Assembly (NCBI GenBank): GCA_037954325.1
Contig: JBBMNZ010000027.1
Location: 10,234,501 to 10,298,500 of the forward strand
Direction: 5' to 3'
Source of the DNA: Fistularia commersonii
Lineage: Eukaryota > Chordata > Actinopteri > Syngnathiformes > Fistulariidae
DNA length: 64,000 bases
Part shown: in pieces, positions 25,653-40,132 of the stretch
Numbering within the stretch: the first letter of the stretch is position 1
Layout: every line of letters starts with the position of its first letter
Made by a program: the position numbers and the translations under genes
Notes under the pieces: generated by a model
Database searches by the model: none
Told to the model about the DNA's origin: nothing
What the model saw: the letters and a program-made list of their open reading frames with translations, nothing else

Positions 25653-28600
25653 CTCGGGTTCTTTCCATCATCGCTTCTGTTCTCTCTGTGATCCACTGTA
25701 AGTTTGTCTACGCGTTACTTTGAGACGTCTATTTCTGTGCAAAGTACTTCGGTTGGTTCTTGTATTACGCTGCATTGCATTAATTCCAACGGCTAAATCC
25801 AGTCATTTTATGCACGTGTAATTTGCAACAACTTTCCTATTTAAGAAACAAATTTAAAAAGTTGCTCCCCAATACGATAACTCACCCGGAGCCCCAGAAG
25901 GGAAAACACCCGTTGCAGTATAATTGCACTGCGTAAAGACAAAGGTTTTGAGCAATTGGGTGGGTCAGACCAATCAAAGTGACTTTTACAGTCAGCATTA
26001 AAAAGACTGAAAAAGGGGGAAAATAGTGCAGGGTGTCCTCAACACCTTGAATTTGGAGGGTGAGAGGAAACTGTTTGCAAAAAACTGTAAAACAACCATT
26101 TACGAATCCATGATTTGGGGTGATCATATGTAAATTATGGGAAAAAAACCAAACAAAAAAAAAAAAAAAAACAATAACAACCCCAAAACAGTTTCATGAT
26201 GTCAGTCGGTTTACCCACTGAGCCAGTGGGTGAGATATTCTGTCGGTTTTTGCACCTAAAAAGTGGATTCAAACTGCCATGAGTCCTTCGATCACCTCAG
26301 TAAAAATATAAATAGCTGCTTGATGCACTCGCTCCAAGTCTGCACAGATTTAGATGGTGAAAAAGGCCAAAGCCTTTACTCCGTAGAGAATTAAAGAAAT
26401 TGTGATAAAGAAAAAAAAAAAAAATCAAATGCTAACCATGTTAAGATTGATAATGATTGATGCGGTAAGTGCTCGAGAGGAGGGGAGGAAAAAAATAAAA
26501 CAAAAAACAACTCAGACGACATCTCACTCGCCTTTTTACCTCAGGTTTTGGTTTCTTGACGTACTCCATCACTCTTTCTGCTGGCCAAATGTATTTTGAA
26601 TATATATATTTTTTTAGAACCCTATACAGAGTGACCTTATCAACACAACAAGAGCTGACGGCAGCACTGTATTAAGTATTAACACGCCTGACCTCACTCT
26701 TAATCAACTTAATGTCAACAATACAGTCATGAAATCCTGGTTAGTTTTTACACATGAAACCCCCACGCTTAAACACTTCGACACACATATATGCACTCAC
26801 ATCAGCTGCGGTTCACAGCAGGTGATCATAAGTTTGACAGCTGCTTTCACCTCTGAGGAGGCCAGAGCTTGTTTGACTCTGGTCTCCAAGGGTTCAGACA
26901 ACACACCATCTGTCAGTGTTCCGCAGGAGTCCCACGGTGTTGGATGGGATCTCTGCCAAATGACTGGCAATGGCACAGTCACTGCAGCATCAACCCGCAG
27001 GGCACAACATGGCTGCCGCCACACCCACAAAAAGTCCCACAGTCTGTGGTCTGCTGACATCACATACAGTGGTACAAACTTTCATTGTGAGCGTTTTAGT
27101 TGGAACTTATAATAAGAGTGACTGAGTTCTCTGCAAAACCTCCCTGGGGTTCTGCAGCAGGAATTCAGTGATTCTTCAATGGGCCAATTAGTAAGTGTCT
27201 CACCGTCTGACTGCTTTTTAATGAGTAAATTTGGTCGGATCAGCTACTTCCAGGTCGTGCGGGGACATTAATAACCATCCACGTAAAAATTGACGGATGA
27301 CGTGATGCTACATGTAACCTATTTGCACCAAATTAGAAGTATTTATCTTCAGTTTCACTCTGTCATGAGAGTCATTTATCTCAGGAGGTGGAAGAGAGGT
27401 TGAGGTCAAGTGTTGGTATTCAGAGTTCACTTGACACAGCCAGTGGTGTAGCACCTGCTATGCCATATGCTAGGGAAATACAGTATCAGCTTTAAACCTA
27501 ATTTAGTTATATCATCATGATATCATGCGGGGAAATTTATCCCTTTTGAAATTATGTCTGAAGTTAGTTTATATTAGATCTTTGTTTTATGGGAAAATCT
27601 TCTAATACAGCATAGGTGATTTAAGATAATGATCATTATATATTAGAATACATATTTATATGCTGTGATTTTTTTTTAGGTCATTTTATGTCAGGTTGCT
27701 GTCAGACCCAAGTAGCCAAAAAGCAAGTGCGTAGACTGTCATAAGTTGACCATTGTCAAATCAGCTCAAGCCACATTCAGTGGTCCTATAACATCATCCA
27801 TCATCCTATATCATAATTAAACCATTATTATTTCAACAGTTTTTAACCCCGGGGCTTATGGAAAACTGATCTCATTCAGAGATTTTTTTACCTGCTCAAG
27901 AGCAAAAAAAAAACAAAAAAACATGTAAGTTATATGTCACATACCTGTGGAGAAATATGTCATTTGAGAGACACAGGAAGCATTTCTTGTCACAGCTTTT
28001 GTGAAATTATGGTTGTTGTAATTTTTGAACCCAGTAGTTTAAAATATACATGTGCCTTATCTCCCCTCCTGACCATGTGTCAACTTTGTCAAGTCGTAGA
28101 ATCTCAAGTCAAACTGCCTCAGTGCATTCACATCTTTCTTGGGCTGATTGTTCGGTTTTGGCCACATTGTTGTCCACAATTCATTAAGGTGTCTAAACAC
28201 CACTTCCAAACTCTCAACTCAAAATTGTGATGTACAACATCACAATTTTGTAAATCCCTAAAACATGTGTTCCAAAAGCTCATTTTAACACTGTCTCCAG
28301 GATGCTGCAGCACATTTGAGACTTTTCCATTTCTTTAATTTTCCATTCTAATTTTATTCATATCATACCCCAGTCAGACTAAACATGCTTTAAGACAGCA
28401 GAAGTGATGAATTTGGCTGTTTTTATACATAAGAATAATCATAAAACAAACATGTGTTTATAGGTAGCAGTGGCGCTATCTCAGAGGAGCGCCTCATGAG
28501 GTGGCTGCTGGGAAAGAGCCGCTATAATCCACTCATCCGGCCAGCCGTCAACAGGACAGAGAGAGTCACAGTGAAGCTCCAAGTGTCTCTGGCTCAGCTC

Positions 28601-31600
28601 ATCAGTGTGGTACAGTGAAGCATCAAATACTCCTTCACACTAGGAGGATGTGTGTGCATTTCTTATTGTGTACATGTATGTAAGTGTCTGACTATGTGCT
28701 GGAGACAAAAGGGGAGGTACAAAGCCAGCGAAAGAGGAAGAACAAAAGATTTGAGGCTGTATTTGATTACAAGCTGGCCCCAGCTGAAAAGCAATAGCTC
28801 TAAATGGATGGATGAAGTCGACGATGTATTTGGTCAGCTGTGATGTCGGCCTCTGTCATATCCAGATTGAAACTTCAGCACATTGGATTAAAAGGGGCCA
28901 TAAAGCTGTTTTAGCCACAGTAATGGGGGATCCCTTCTGATTTACTGTGAACTCTCCGCCCATTCTCACACCAAGGCAGCAAAACTCATTCATACCCTTA
29001 GAGTTTGCATTGTATGCCTCGGTTCCCAGTTGTGCGATGACAATGCAATGAATAATCATAATAAACATGCACTCTACAGAGAGGAAAGGCTTATTTGTTT
29101 TAAACCCTCTTGAAACAACAGGCTGGACAATATAAATTCAGAGATTTATAAGGTGCAGTTCACATAAATCGTTATTTCTGTAAAACTTTCATAGAGATGT
29201 TTGCACATGTATTGAATTCAAAAAATTCCTCTCACTTACCCTTTACCAGAATGAAAGAGAACAGATCATGACAACAAATCTGTGGCTCACTCAGGTAAGT
29301 TTGCTAAAACTTTAAGTCCTATCTAATGTCAATTTAATGATGCCCTTGCCACTGAATTTGAATTAAAGCGAATCAGTTCTTTCACATAAAGTGGAACAAA
29401 ATGTCTCTATAATTTTTCTCTACACATATCTGTTCTATAACAAAGCATGCCAAGTGGAATTGAGATGGCCTTGATGGAGTAAGTCATTTGTCCTTCTGTC
29501 TTTGCAGCACTGGGTGGATTATAGGTTATCATGGGACCCTGCAAATTATGAAGGCATCGACAAACTGCGTATTCCTTCCAGACTTATCTGGCTCCCTGAT
29601 ATTGTCCTGTATAACAAGTAAGCCTCAATGAAATGTAACAAGTTGGTGGTTCCTGTGTTTCCTATCAATGTTTGTGCCAAAGAGCCCATTTTCAATGTTG
29701 ACATTGACAGCTATTCTTTTAGCAATTGTGAAAGACAAGGACTCCGCTGTTTCAGCAATATGGAAAACCAAAAGATCATATAACGACATCTAAATTTGTG
29801 CTGAACTTAATCAATTGTTGTCATGGTTTTATTAATAAATTGGTTGATAAAACAAGGACAATTATAAGCCACATTTTTGACAATGGATGCGGCCTCAAAA
29901 TACCAATTGAAACATTGTGTAGTTAAACAATATGCAATTAATTGTTTTCAATAGTGTATTAATATGCATATATATTCTCTGCCTCAACATTAGTGTAGTT
30001 CTTATAGTAAATGTGAGAAAACAGGTTTTAAATCAGTGTGATTAGATTTGGATGATGAATGTCACATGGTCCATTTTCTCAACAACATTGGCCAGCAGCC
30101 TTGTTGCTCTCTAACATGTACATTGGTTGCTTGAACACACCAATTCGTTGATAACATTGATGCAGCAAGTTTTAAGGCAAGTGGCTAAATAACTGGTATC
30201 TTAGCCCTTAACCAAATGCTTAAGCGAACAAAAGAATTGAAACTTGGTACATTTCCATCCATGGCATTCATACTTTATCCAAAATTTTTGGAGTCTGTCA
30301 GTGTGGACACATAAGTTTCTGTATGACCTTTATTGTCCTCATGTGTTCAGTCCATATCAAGGCTTGTATCACAGGTTAAGTGACAAAGGTTTACAGTTAG
30401 AATAAATCTCTTTAATTGGACTGTGTGAGCTGAATACTTGCTACTTATTCATAATAAAGTACAGAATACATTAGCTTTCATAAACACATTAAAAAGACAA
30501 AAGTGTTAAGAAAGAAAAAAAAAAGTTTGAATTGTCCTCCATTCAACCAAGGCCTTCTAAACCACTGCAAATAATTTGGCTGATAAATTTTACAGCCTTG
30601 TTTATTTTCACAAATGGTACTCTGAATGCTAGCAAGAGCATAATTAACCCTTCAGTTTTTGCTCTGTGGAGCTGGATATAACTATCTATTAGAGCGTCTT
30701 TACCTATTAGACATAACCAATAGGTTTTTTCAAAATGAAAAACTATCTCACTTCTACTTGATTGTAATGTTTCTTACACAAGGCCAGGAGTTTCATTCAG
30801 AAGTTTAATACAGTGTCTCTTCTTTCCTCATAGCGCTGATGGAACGTACGAGGTAACGGTCTTTACCAATGCCATTGTCCTGTCAAATGGCAGCGTCAAC
30901 TGGCTCCCTCCAGCCATCTACAAAAGTGCATGTAAGATAGAGGTGAAGCATTTTCCCTTTGATCAGCAAAACTGCACCCTGAAATTCCGCTCTTGGACGT
31001 ATGACCACACAGAGATCGATCTGATCTTGAAGTCAGATGTGGCTAGTATGGATGATTTTACTCCCAGTGGGGAGTGGGATATTTTAGCCCTGCCAGGCAG
31101 ACGGACTGTCAACCCTCTAGATTCTACCTATGTGGACCTTACATATGACTTCATTATCAAGAGGAAGCCCCTCTTTTACACTATAAACCTCATTATTCCC
31201 TGTGTGCTGATCACATCTTTGGCCATCCTGGTCTTCTACCTGCCTTCAGACTGTGGGGAGAAGATGACCCTCTGCATTTCTGTCCTCCTGGCTCTCACTG
31301 TCTTCCTGCTTCTGATCTCAAAGATTGTCCCCCCGACTTCATTGGATGTGCCTCTGATTGGCAAATATCTCATGTTCACTATGGTGCTCGTGACCTTCTC
31401 CATTATCACCAGCGTGTGCGTGCTCAATGTGCATCACCGCTCTCCTAGCACCCACACTATGCCTTCCTGGGTCAAGCTGATTTTTCTCATCAAACTTCCC
31501 GCCTTGCTTTTTATGAGACGCCCTAACAATAACTCTGCACGCCAGAGGCTACGTCAGCAGCGGTGCCTCCGGGCTAGAAGAGCCATTTTGGGTCTGGGGT

Positions 31601-33752
31601 ACCCGAGTGCATCCAAAACCGGTACTATGAAGTCATCATCTGCCCTGCTGTCTTCTGACTCTGCCTTCTCCACCCCAGGACACAAAAATCTTGTTCCTTT
31701 ACTGAGCTACAGCAAGAAAGGAGACTTGCGTTCTACCGATTACGTTCCCAGTGCTTTCCCCTCAACCCAGGACCTCCTCCAGAGAAGTAACTCAGATTGG
31801 ACCGCTGATGTCCAGGAGGCAGTGAATGGGGTGCGCTTTGTGGCTGAACACATGATGGGAGATGATGATGATCAGAGCGTATGTATAAATGTTTTAATCA
31901 AAGGTTGTACTAAAAGCACATCATCATTCACAAATTTTCTGACGCTTTTTTACATACTTACACAAAAGATATATCACACTTAATATAAAACTAACACCAC
32001 AGTTCAATTTAAAATGACGAAAATTTTCACCTCAAGCGCAAAATGTCAATCAATTCTGTGTAAGTTCATTGTCCAGCATCTGTAGGATCCTCTCCATTTA
32101 CTCTAGACCCCACATGCTGAACCAGACTCATCTATAATAGCATGATAACACTGACTCTTCAGTCTGTGACCCCCAATACATAGCAAGGAATGCCACTAAC
32201 CTTAAGTCGAGACTATGACGCAGTAAATGGAGGCCAGACTTTGAGCGGTCAATTGTATTTTCTGCCAAATCAATTGAGTACGGAGGGAACTGGAAGTGAG
32301 AATGGATTCGTTTCAAAAACAGGGGACAACACTGAAAGTGGGGTGAAAGGGTCAATTGCTATTTCAGTTTAGGTCTCAGCAACAGTTAGTATTTTCCTCA
32401 TGACCTACTGATAATGATTATTCTCATGAGGTTATATCATGAAAATAACAGGATACAAATAAGCACTATGTAAATCTAGGCATGTAGACGAACAAAGTCA
32501 AAATTAAATCATCCTGGAATCATGAGAAAATGCCATGCTAAAATTCAAGGGGGAAGGGGGATATGCAGAAGTCACTTAACACTTTTAATAACTTAATCTT
32601 TCCAATAATTGTTCAAAAACATAGCAAATGAAACAGCTATTTAAAAAAAAACGAAAGATAGGACTACTTGTTAGTTTGTGTGTGTACACAAACCACATTT
32701 CAAGATTCAGCTACTTCGATCAGTCTGATACCATTGGTGCCTTTTGAGGGTCAGAATTTTTAAAAATGGAAGCTCTGTCTTATTCAAAAGTTGGTCTGAG
32801 GACGACCTACCAAAAAAATTGCACCAAAGATATTACTTACCTGAAAATGAAAGAAAAATCCATTGTCAAATCTGAAACAAAATAGTCAAACACCAACCAG
32901 GGGCTTGAAAGAGGAAATAAACTAAACAAAATACCAAAAACATACCAGTTGTGCGGAGCCGGAATCAGTTGCAGCTGGCATTGTCTGAGAGGCCAGGTTT
33001 ACACTTAATGCCAGACAATCACGGGGCTGATAGAAAAGAAAGAAAACAATAGTCAGAGCCTTGAAAGAGGGAGACAAAAGAACATACAATCACTCATTTC
33101 CCTCCCATAATACTAGGTAAATAAATACAGATATGGCTAAAAAGGATCTGTACCCCTAAGTTATATAAATATTTTAATATGGTACTTTAAAAAGAACAAA
33201 CAAAACAAGATTAAGAAAAACAGATATTCCACTTTCATTTATTTTTATTTATATAAAACGTAATGTATGCAGAATGAGTAATGATATCTGACATAAATGT
33301 TGGTCGTGAATACCAGTTTACACACTGCTGAAATCCTCCCTACTTTGTAGGGCTACAGGCGTAAATATTTGTAGACTTTCAGCATGAACTTCACTCACTG
33401 CTCAGCTCAGTTATTGATTCTGTCCACAAGCTGATTCAGGCATGATATGGCTGCATCCACAAAACACTGAAGCAGGATAATCCATCTTATCACTGTGATA
33501 CGGTTCCTTCACATTATACATACTGCTGTGTTTGTTTCACGTCCCATTTCCTTATGAAATCAAGATTTTATTTCTGTGTAATTGCAGGTGATTGAAGACT
33601 GGAAGTATGTTGCCATGGTGGTGGATCGCATGTTCCTTTGGATCTTTGTCATAGTGTGTGTTGTGGGCACACTGGGTCTGTTTCTCCAGCCACTCTTTCA
33701 GAGTCAGGTCATCTCCAACCAGCAGCCAGGCTCTGAGACCCCTCGCATTTGA
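25649..33752 (+). CDS. chrnb4: chrnb4: nicotinic acetylcholine receptor subunit beta-4
   Basis: Six coding exons: 25649-25697, 28464-28609, 29250-29294, 29508-29617, 30834-31878 and 33588-33752. They give 519 aa with all introns GT-AG. The protein is the structural (complementary) subunit of ganglionic-type pentameric cation channels, usually paired with alpha3 at the plasma membrane. Visible parts: signal peptide from MTRVLSIIASVLSVIHC, extracellular ligand-binding domain, Cys-loop C150-C164 (FPFDQQNC), M1-M3 from PLFYTINLIIPCVLITS, a long intracellular loop, MA helix, M4 in the last exon. The segment KHFPFDQQNCTLKFRSWTYD and GEWDILALPGRRTVNP match beta4 better than beta2. There is no vicinal Cys pair, as expected for beta. 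The 45-bp and 110-bp exons are the family-standard sizes. Start chosen by signal peptide and phase-1 junction. Co-oriented with chrna3, whose start lies 2.4 kb downstream. Confidence 0.93.
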
Positions 33753-34298
33753 TTAGCAACACGGGAGACTTTGCAAATTAAAGCTCTGCACTCACAATTG
33801 AGGTCTCATAGTAATCACCCAGAACCCATCATGGGTTATGGTTACTTAGACAGTTTTATCTTTGATTAAAGCTCCTACTGGTGGGCTCCACGTGTAAGGA
33901 GCCAAATTTCACTGGATGTATGGACTTAAAACTAACAAAAAAAAATGTCCTTGCAACTACTAAGTTTTGTATCAGTGGACTTAAAGGATCTTTTAGTGAA
34001 AGTGAATAAGTAACAATAAATCCAAAGACATAAAGCAATACTACCCTCTTTATCTGTGTTCTGAGAAATCTTAGAGCTGTATGGAACCTGATGTGTCTTC
34101 ATTTCACAGAGGCACTTTAGATCTACAAAGTACAACTAACACTGGACTATGTGCAGTATCACTCAAGTGAAGTATGGTGTCATGAAATAACCTGTTGCTG
34201 GGAAAGATTCAGTACGGCGTTAATTATTTGTCTTCTGTCAAATGTTGATTTACACCTTATTTGTTCTTATTTTCCATGTGATTGAAATGTGATGTGTG

Positions 34299-34304
34299 AT
34301 TAAA
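34299..34304 (+). terminator. chrnb4: candidate chrnb4 poly(A) signal
   Basis: ATTAAA about 550 bp after the chrnb4 stop. A plain AATAAA near 34,014 is an alternative. Actual cleavage site unknown. Confidence 0.4.
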
Positions 34305-34319
34305 GAATGGAGTTGTGTA

Positions 34320-35778
34320 TGGAAAGGTGAATCCGTGTCCTCCTTCATTTTGATTAAATGTATGAAATCTTCAATAGAAGTGTTGAAATTGTCAGGGTCT
34401 TGCCAAGTGCTTGGTTAATCTTTGTTGCCGGTGATAAAATTTGTCCCCAGAGCCATTACATTTCCTGATGACGTGCCAATTGCAACAATTCATCGGCGAG
34501 ATAAGGCTGACCAAAATGGAGATCAAGAGCCTGCAAAATGATGCGCATACACAAACAAAGCAGCCGGAAATGGAATCAACCAACCAATATTTTTGGATTG
34601 CAATATCTTAGTAGATTGCCTGGACTAGCCTCTGATCCAAATCTTTGCCTAATCCACAATGAGAGTCATCTTTTGGACACTGTGCTCATTTTCAGTGTAA
34701 TACCTGACTGGAAGTGCAAACACACAAAAGTGGAGACTCACAAAGTGAACACATGCCACATTTACTGCTCAGTAAACAATGCTGAGTGGGCTCGTTAGAG
34801 ATTCTGCAGACGCCCTGTTATTTTGCAAGAGCCTTATCAAGAGATATCCATCAGCATCCATGTTAATGACCAATTTACTTTATTCTAATCTCACTTTTGA
34901 GTTTAAAAAAAAGTTCATTCCTCCAACAACCTAGTCCAGTCTACTATCAATATCATCAGGAGCATTGGGAGAAGCCATTGCAAATCTGGCAGATAATTTA
35001 TCATGTTTCAAATCAAACGGCTTCATTTAACGTTCAATGCGAGGACTCATTAATCACGTGCTGCATGTCAGCAGCCATGCATCACTAGTTGCTCATTAGA
35101 AATGCATGGAAATGTTGCTTGAACAATTTCCATATTTTTTATCTTTCCAGTGGGAAGTAAATGTATGGAGGTGGCAAGGACCAGTTTCTAATTCAAGACA
35201 TGCAATTATACCATGTGACAGTTATCTAAAAATAAAATAACCCAAATACTGATTATTAAATCTACGGGGTAATTTAAAGAGCCTGAGGTCATAAATGCAA
35301 TTCTGTGCCCTATGAGACATTCTAAAGCTAAATAATTCAATCATGTATGGTACTCCAAACTACTTCTTCTTGTTTATTTGCAAACATTTGAGAGCGATGG
35401 TAGCTTTAAAAAATGTTCTTGGTATAAAAAAAAAATGCAAATAAGTAATATTTAAAACGATACAGATGTTTTGATGGCTGAAGGCCCCCGAACCTACTCG
35501 CCTAGCATCCGTTTCACGAAGTTTCTAAATGACAATTTATTGTTTTAACACTTTAATTTACATTTTAATCTAGTTTTAAGATCGCATTGGGCGATGTTTT
35601 AGCATCAGTTTGCCTTACCTTATTACAACGAGGAATATTTTTCGTCTAAAAACACTTGGCATAAGTGCATTACAGCGGCCGCCTGTGAGGCAGGTGTTAG
35701 CGCAGCTGTGCTTAATTTCACGTAATTGAATTTAAATACGCCGAGTCCGATCGCACTGACATGCGCAGTCGGGACTTC

Positions 35779-35786
<8 letters not shown>
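34320..35786. other. chrnb4-chrna3 intergenic DNA
   Basis: No exon recognised. In mammals the interval between these two genes holds cluster enhancers. Whether any are present here cannot be told by eye. Confidence 0.5.

Positions 35787-35815
<29 letters not shown>
35787..35815. repeat. poly(A) tract upstream of chrna3
   Basis: Run of 29 A, about 300 bp before the chrna3 start. Could be a retroelement tail, but no element body is recognised next to it. Confidence 0.95.
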
Positions 35816-35817
<2 letters not shown>

Positions 35818-35879
35818 AGTATGGTGAAAAACATAAAATAAAATAAATAAAAAGTAAGAGGTGACATTCACGCTGATGA

Positions 35880-36120
35880 TGCTCCATCATTTATCAGATT
35901 GCGTTGCTATGGGTTGCGGGTGTCGGCGGCGCGGGGAGCATCCAGCAGTGACTGGCTGGGTGTCAGTGAGGCGCAGTCGACCTGCGTCTCTCCTCCCGGG
36001 CAGCTGCAGACGCGCTTTCCCTCCTTCTCCTCCTTCTCCTCCTCCTCCTCCTCCTCTTTCTTCTCCTTTTCTTTTACACACCGGATTCCTTTACGCATCG
36101 CCCCATTTTGCAGGTGCAAA
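35880..36120 (+). promoter_or_regulatory. chrna3: chrna3 promoter/5' UTR with CT-rich tract and E-box
   Basis: GC-rich start (35,910-36,010), an E-box CAGCTG at 36,001-36,006, then a nearly pure pyrimidine tract at 36,016-36,076 running toward the ATG at 36,121. No TATA box is obvious. E-boxes of this type bind ASCL1/HAND-class bHLH factors in autonomic neurons; that role here is inference. Confidence 0.45.
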
Positions 36121-39100
36121 ATGAGGAAATCTACTTTTTGCATCCTATCACCCACGTGTTCCCTCCTTGTGTTTCTTCTGCAGGGTGAGTTTCTTCTTTT
36201 TTTCTTTTTTTTTTTGCGAACACCTTCGTAATCCATCTTTTACTTACTTGTTGCTTTACTTCATCAGAATGAAGTGAACTGAAGTTGAAATAGACAAAAC
36301 AGCAATGGAGTAATAGATCCATGTGTGCTCTGATTCAGGAGGAACATGTTCTGAGGCAGAACACAAGCTCTTCTCTGTGATCTTCTTACACTACAACCAG
36401 TACATCAGACCAGTGGAAAATGTATCGGAGCCTGTCATTGTGCAGTTTGAGGTCTCCATGTCTCAGCTGGTTAAAGTGGTAAGTGGAATAAGTTGTTATT
36501 TTTTTTGTCAACTACCTCCGGTGTGAATGTTCACCTATGGGACAGCAGTCGAGCAAGCGTCCCCCTGCTAAACAAAAGTTTGGATTTGACTTGTGATTCC
36601 ATCCCTGTCAAGATTTATAATCCTAGGAAGGCAAATAGGTTAAAAAAAATGTAAATAAATAAATAAATGAAAATTAGATGAAAAAAAAAAGATAAATAAA
36701 TGTAAGAAGGTCAGCGTTGCTGTTTGGCTGGCCAAGACAAGATGGGAAATGTCAGCTGTCTAAGTGCCTCTCAGTTATCCTCCATCAGTCAATCACTGCC
36801 ACCTCAGATAAACAGCCTTGCGATTAACGCCGGGTTTTCTCTGAAGCTTGTTGACTGCAGTCTAGCTGGGCGGACACGCGGATGCCGCACTCGCAAAGAA
36901 TGACAAGGATGTGAAAAGGTGCTATCAAGTTGAAAAAAAAAGGAGCAATCTCATTCATGTACAGATGCTGTGACATAAAAGTAATCCCATTACTATCAGG
37001 TGGCTCTTTGTGCCACATCTTTTTGTGCTTTTATCAAAGTTTATAGTGATCGATGGGGTCGGTATTCAGAGGATGAAACCATCCGTACCTAGAATATCTG
37101 CTCTTGACAGCACTATTTTATCACATCCTTAATATATTTAGTCAAACGAGCTGCAAAGCCCCTGGAGCTGAGGAATGAGTATTTAGCTTCCGTGCACCTG
37201 GTGCTTGTCATCCAGATGCATTTGGCGTTGGAGAGCCGACACCAATTACAGGACGGCTATGTGAGCCCATTTAGGGCGTCGATAGCGTATCGGTCAGGTT
37301 CGTTCAGCCATCATTTCACAATCAGGGATCATTCCTCAGTCTCTGCGAGGCTTTTAAATTATATGTCAGGATGATTCTGAGCTAAAGGTTTAACAAAATA
37401 ATTTCTCTTTTGAAACCAGGGCCAATCATTCTCTTGTAGAGTTAGATGATATTTATATCTCTTGCTTATCCGCACAGCATGAAGCCCCTGCCATCAGCAA
37501 ATAAGCTTAGGATTGCATGATGGAAGGAAAAAAGCAGAGCACCTTACATGCGAATGGAAATCCTAATATTAAAAACTAATAGATATATGAGTTTTACTAT
37601 TTTTTCTGGATATCTCATATGCTAATATATTCCAATTCATTTTGCCTGTTATTCAAATGAATATGTTAACTTTTTTCAACCATGTCATTGCAGAGAACAT
37701 GAAGTTTCTCGTGTACTTTTATGCTTTTCATGATGGCTCCATGGCAGATGTATTTTATAGTCAAATGAGCCACATCTCTGCGGATTATTTCCATATTATC
37801 AGCATTTCCAGCTTGTGCCATGTCTCATATAAACCCAATATTTCTAATACCAATGACATGCTAATGTTACTGTGCATCCATGTAAAATAAAAGCCTGACT
37901 TTGTTTTAAAATTTTTCAGATTGAGAGGAAAAAAAATTCTCAAGTTGCCCAAATTGACACCGAATTGAAAATTAATAATCTTATTTTCAGCCAGAGGACT
38001 TTTAGTCGGGTGTATCTCTGCACTCCGAGGTGCAGGAATTGCTCCTCAGCTCTCACCCGCCGAGGACCATCCCAAGCGTCCCTCGGCCCTCTGTCCACCT
38101 GTGCTTACCAGCTTTGTCGAGCTCTCCTGGATACTTAACAGTCACATGAATGGCTAATGTTATGCACTGGGTCATGAGATCGGTTCATTCACGGTCTAAG
38201 TCACACACAAACCCACATGCTTTTTTTTTTTTCCCGCTTACCCCCTCAACCCTTTGCTCTGGCTTTCCCTCTGAGGTGTCAGAATTGAAGTTAGGCTATG
38301 CAACCCTCCACCGACGCCCCGCCCCGCTCATGGCTCCAGCTGTCCGTTGTGTCATGCTTCAGGCATGGAGGACTCAGGTGTGTCTCTGAATCCTCTATGC
38401 AGTGGTCTGACCTGGCAGAAAGCAAACACACAATCCTCTGCGGAGAATTGGATGATTGCCTGTGACAGTTGTTCACCCCCGTTTTCATGTAGAATTATCT
38501 CAGCTATTTTGAGTCACTGCTCTTCTCACCAATTCTGCTTCTGTTGTCAGGATGAAGTCAATCAGATCATGGAGACAAATCTGTGGCTGAGACATGTAAG
38601 TTCATGGTCTTTACAAATGGAACTCAAGATAAAGTTATGATTCCAACCCTCCATCAGGCGTACTTTTGTACGACACTGGCCGGGGGAATTGTTGCAATGG
38701 GAGGAAGCTTTTTGAATGCAATGTGTTTTTTTTTTTTTTTTTTTGTCCTTTTCCTGGAAACCAAATGCACTTAGATTAGGATCAAGATCTGGTTCCAGAT
38801 AATTAGAGGCAAATGGAGGGACAGATGGACTCAGATTTCATTTAAGATTGTTTTGAAATGTATCATCCCTTCCAGTGTCCTTTCACAGAACCCACAAAAA
38901 TGTTTGCACTTAATTGAATGCAATTGATCCAGGCTGATGGCCATCCACCCGCTGTCTAGTTGCTCTCCAGCTTTCTCTTCAATCAAAAAAGTATTATTGT
39001 TTCTGTTGTTATTTTGGAATTACAGAGCATAGTTTCTTATTCAGAGGAAATATGTTGGGTCTAGCTTGATCTCCTCTGGTTCCATAAGCACTTTAAATAT

Positions 39101-40095
39101 CACTCACCTTCTTTACAAGGGACGTCTAACGTTATCAAAGCTGCCCCTTTATTGACAACAGCTGAATGTCAAATCTTTGCAAGCAAACTAAAGACTTCCC
39201 TTTTAGTTTAATTTTGCAGGGATTTTAACCACCATAATGTTGTAATGACAAGCGGTCATTTATTGATTGATTGATTGATTCATTCATTCATTCATTTATT
39301 TTTTGCCGACATGGCAATACATGAGGTTCCCAGAATAACAACAACAGCAGTGACTTATGGGGTGACTTATAGATACCCAAACTCGTTTGTTGGGATTCGG
39401 ATCTACAGGACTGTCTCAGAAAATTAGAATATTGTGATAAAGTTCTTTATCATTTGTAATGGAATTACAAACACAAAAATGTCATACATTCTGGATTCAT
39501 TACAAATCAACTGAAATATTGCAAGCCTTTTATTTTAGTTTATAACTAGTGATGCATGGCTTTTAATATTGCTGATTATGGCTTACATCTTAAGAAAACT
39601 CAAAAATCCCATTAGAATATCATGAAAAAGTATTTTTCGTTTTTTTTAATTGCATTACAGAAGATAGAGAACTTTATCACAATATTCTAAATTTCTGAGA
39701 CAGTCCTGTATATGGATAAAATGTAATCGAATCTGAAATAACACACCCATTTAACATTTCTATCAGAACCCCCTCCCATTTACCTCCACATATGATATAA
39801 TTTTTTTTTTTTTGGGGGGGGGAGTTGGTTCAATGATATTTTCTGCCCTCATGATCCTTTCAATGAAGCATTTCTTTGGTTGAATTAGTTAGATTTCCTC
39901 ATCCTGTATGACGGACACCAAGCGAAGACTCATTTGTACCAGAGCCGTACCAGCCTGCTTGAGCAATGGTGTTAAAAGTTGAGGCGCAATATCACCTTTC
40001 CATATGTAATCATTTAGTTTAAAGTCTCTGCACACAAGCACTGGTGGCTTAGAAATCCTCAATATACTCTAGATTCTTGCCCTATGTTAATTTAG

Positions 40096-40132
<37 letters not shown>

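Noticed and set aside
39265..39300. Possible CRISPR-like or satellite array
   Set aside because: Only short ATTG/ATTC simple repeats. No spaced direct repeats occur anywhere in the window, and the DNA is vertebrate.
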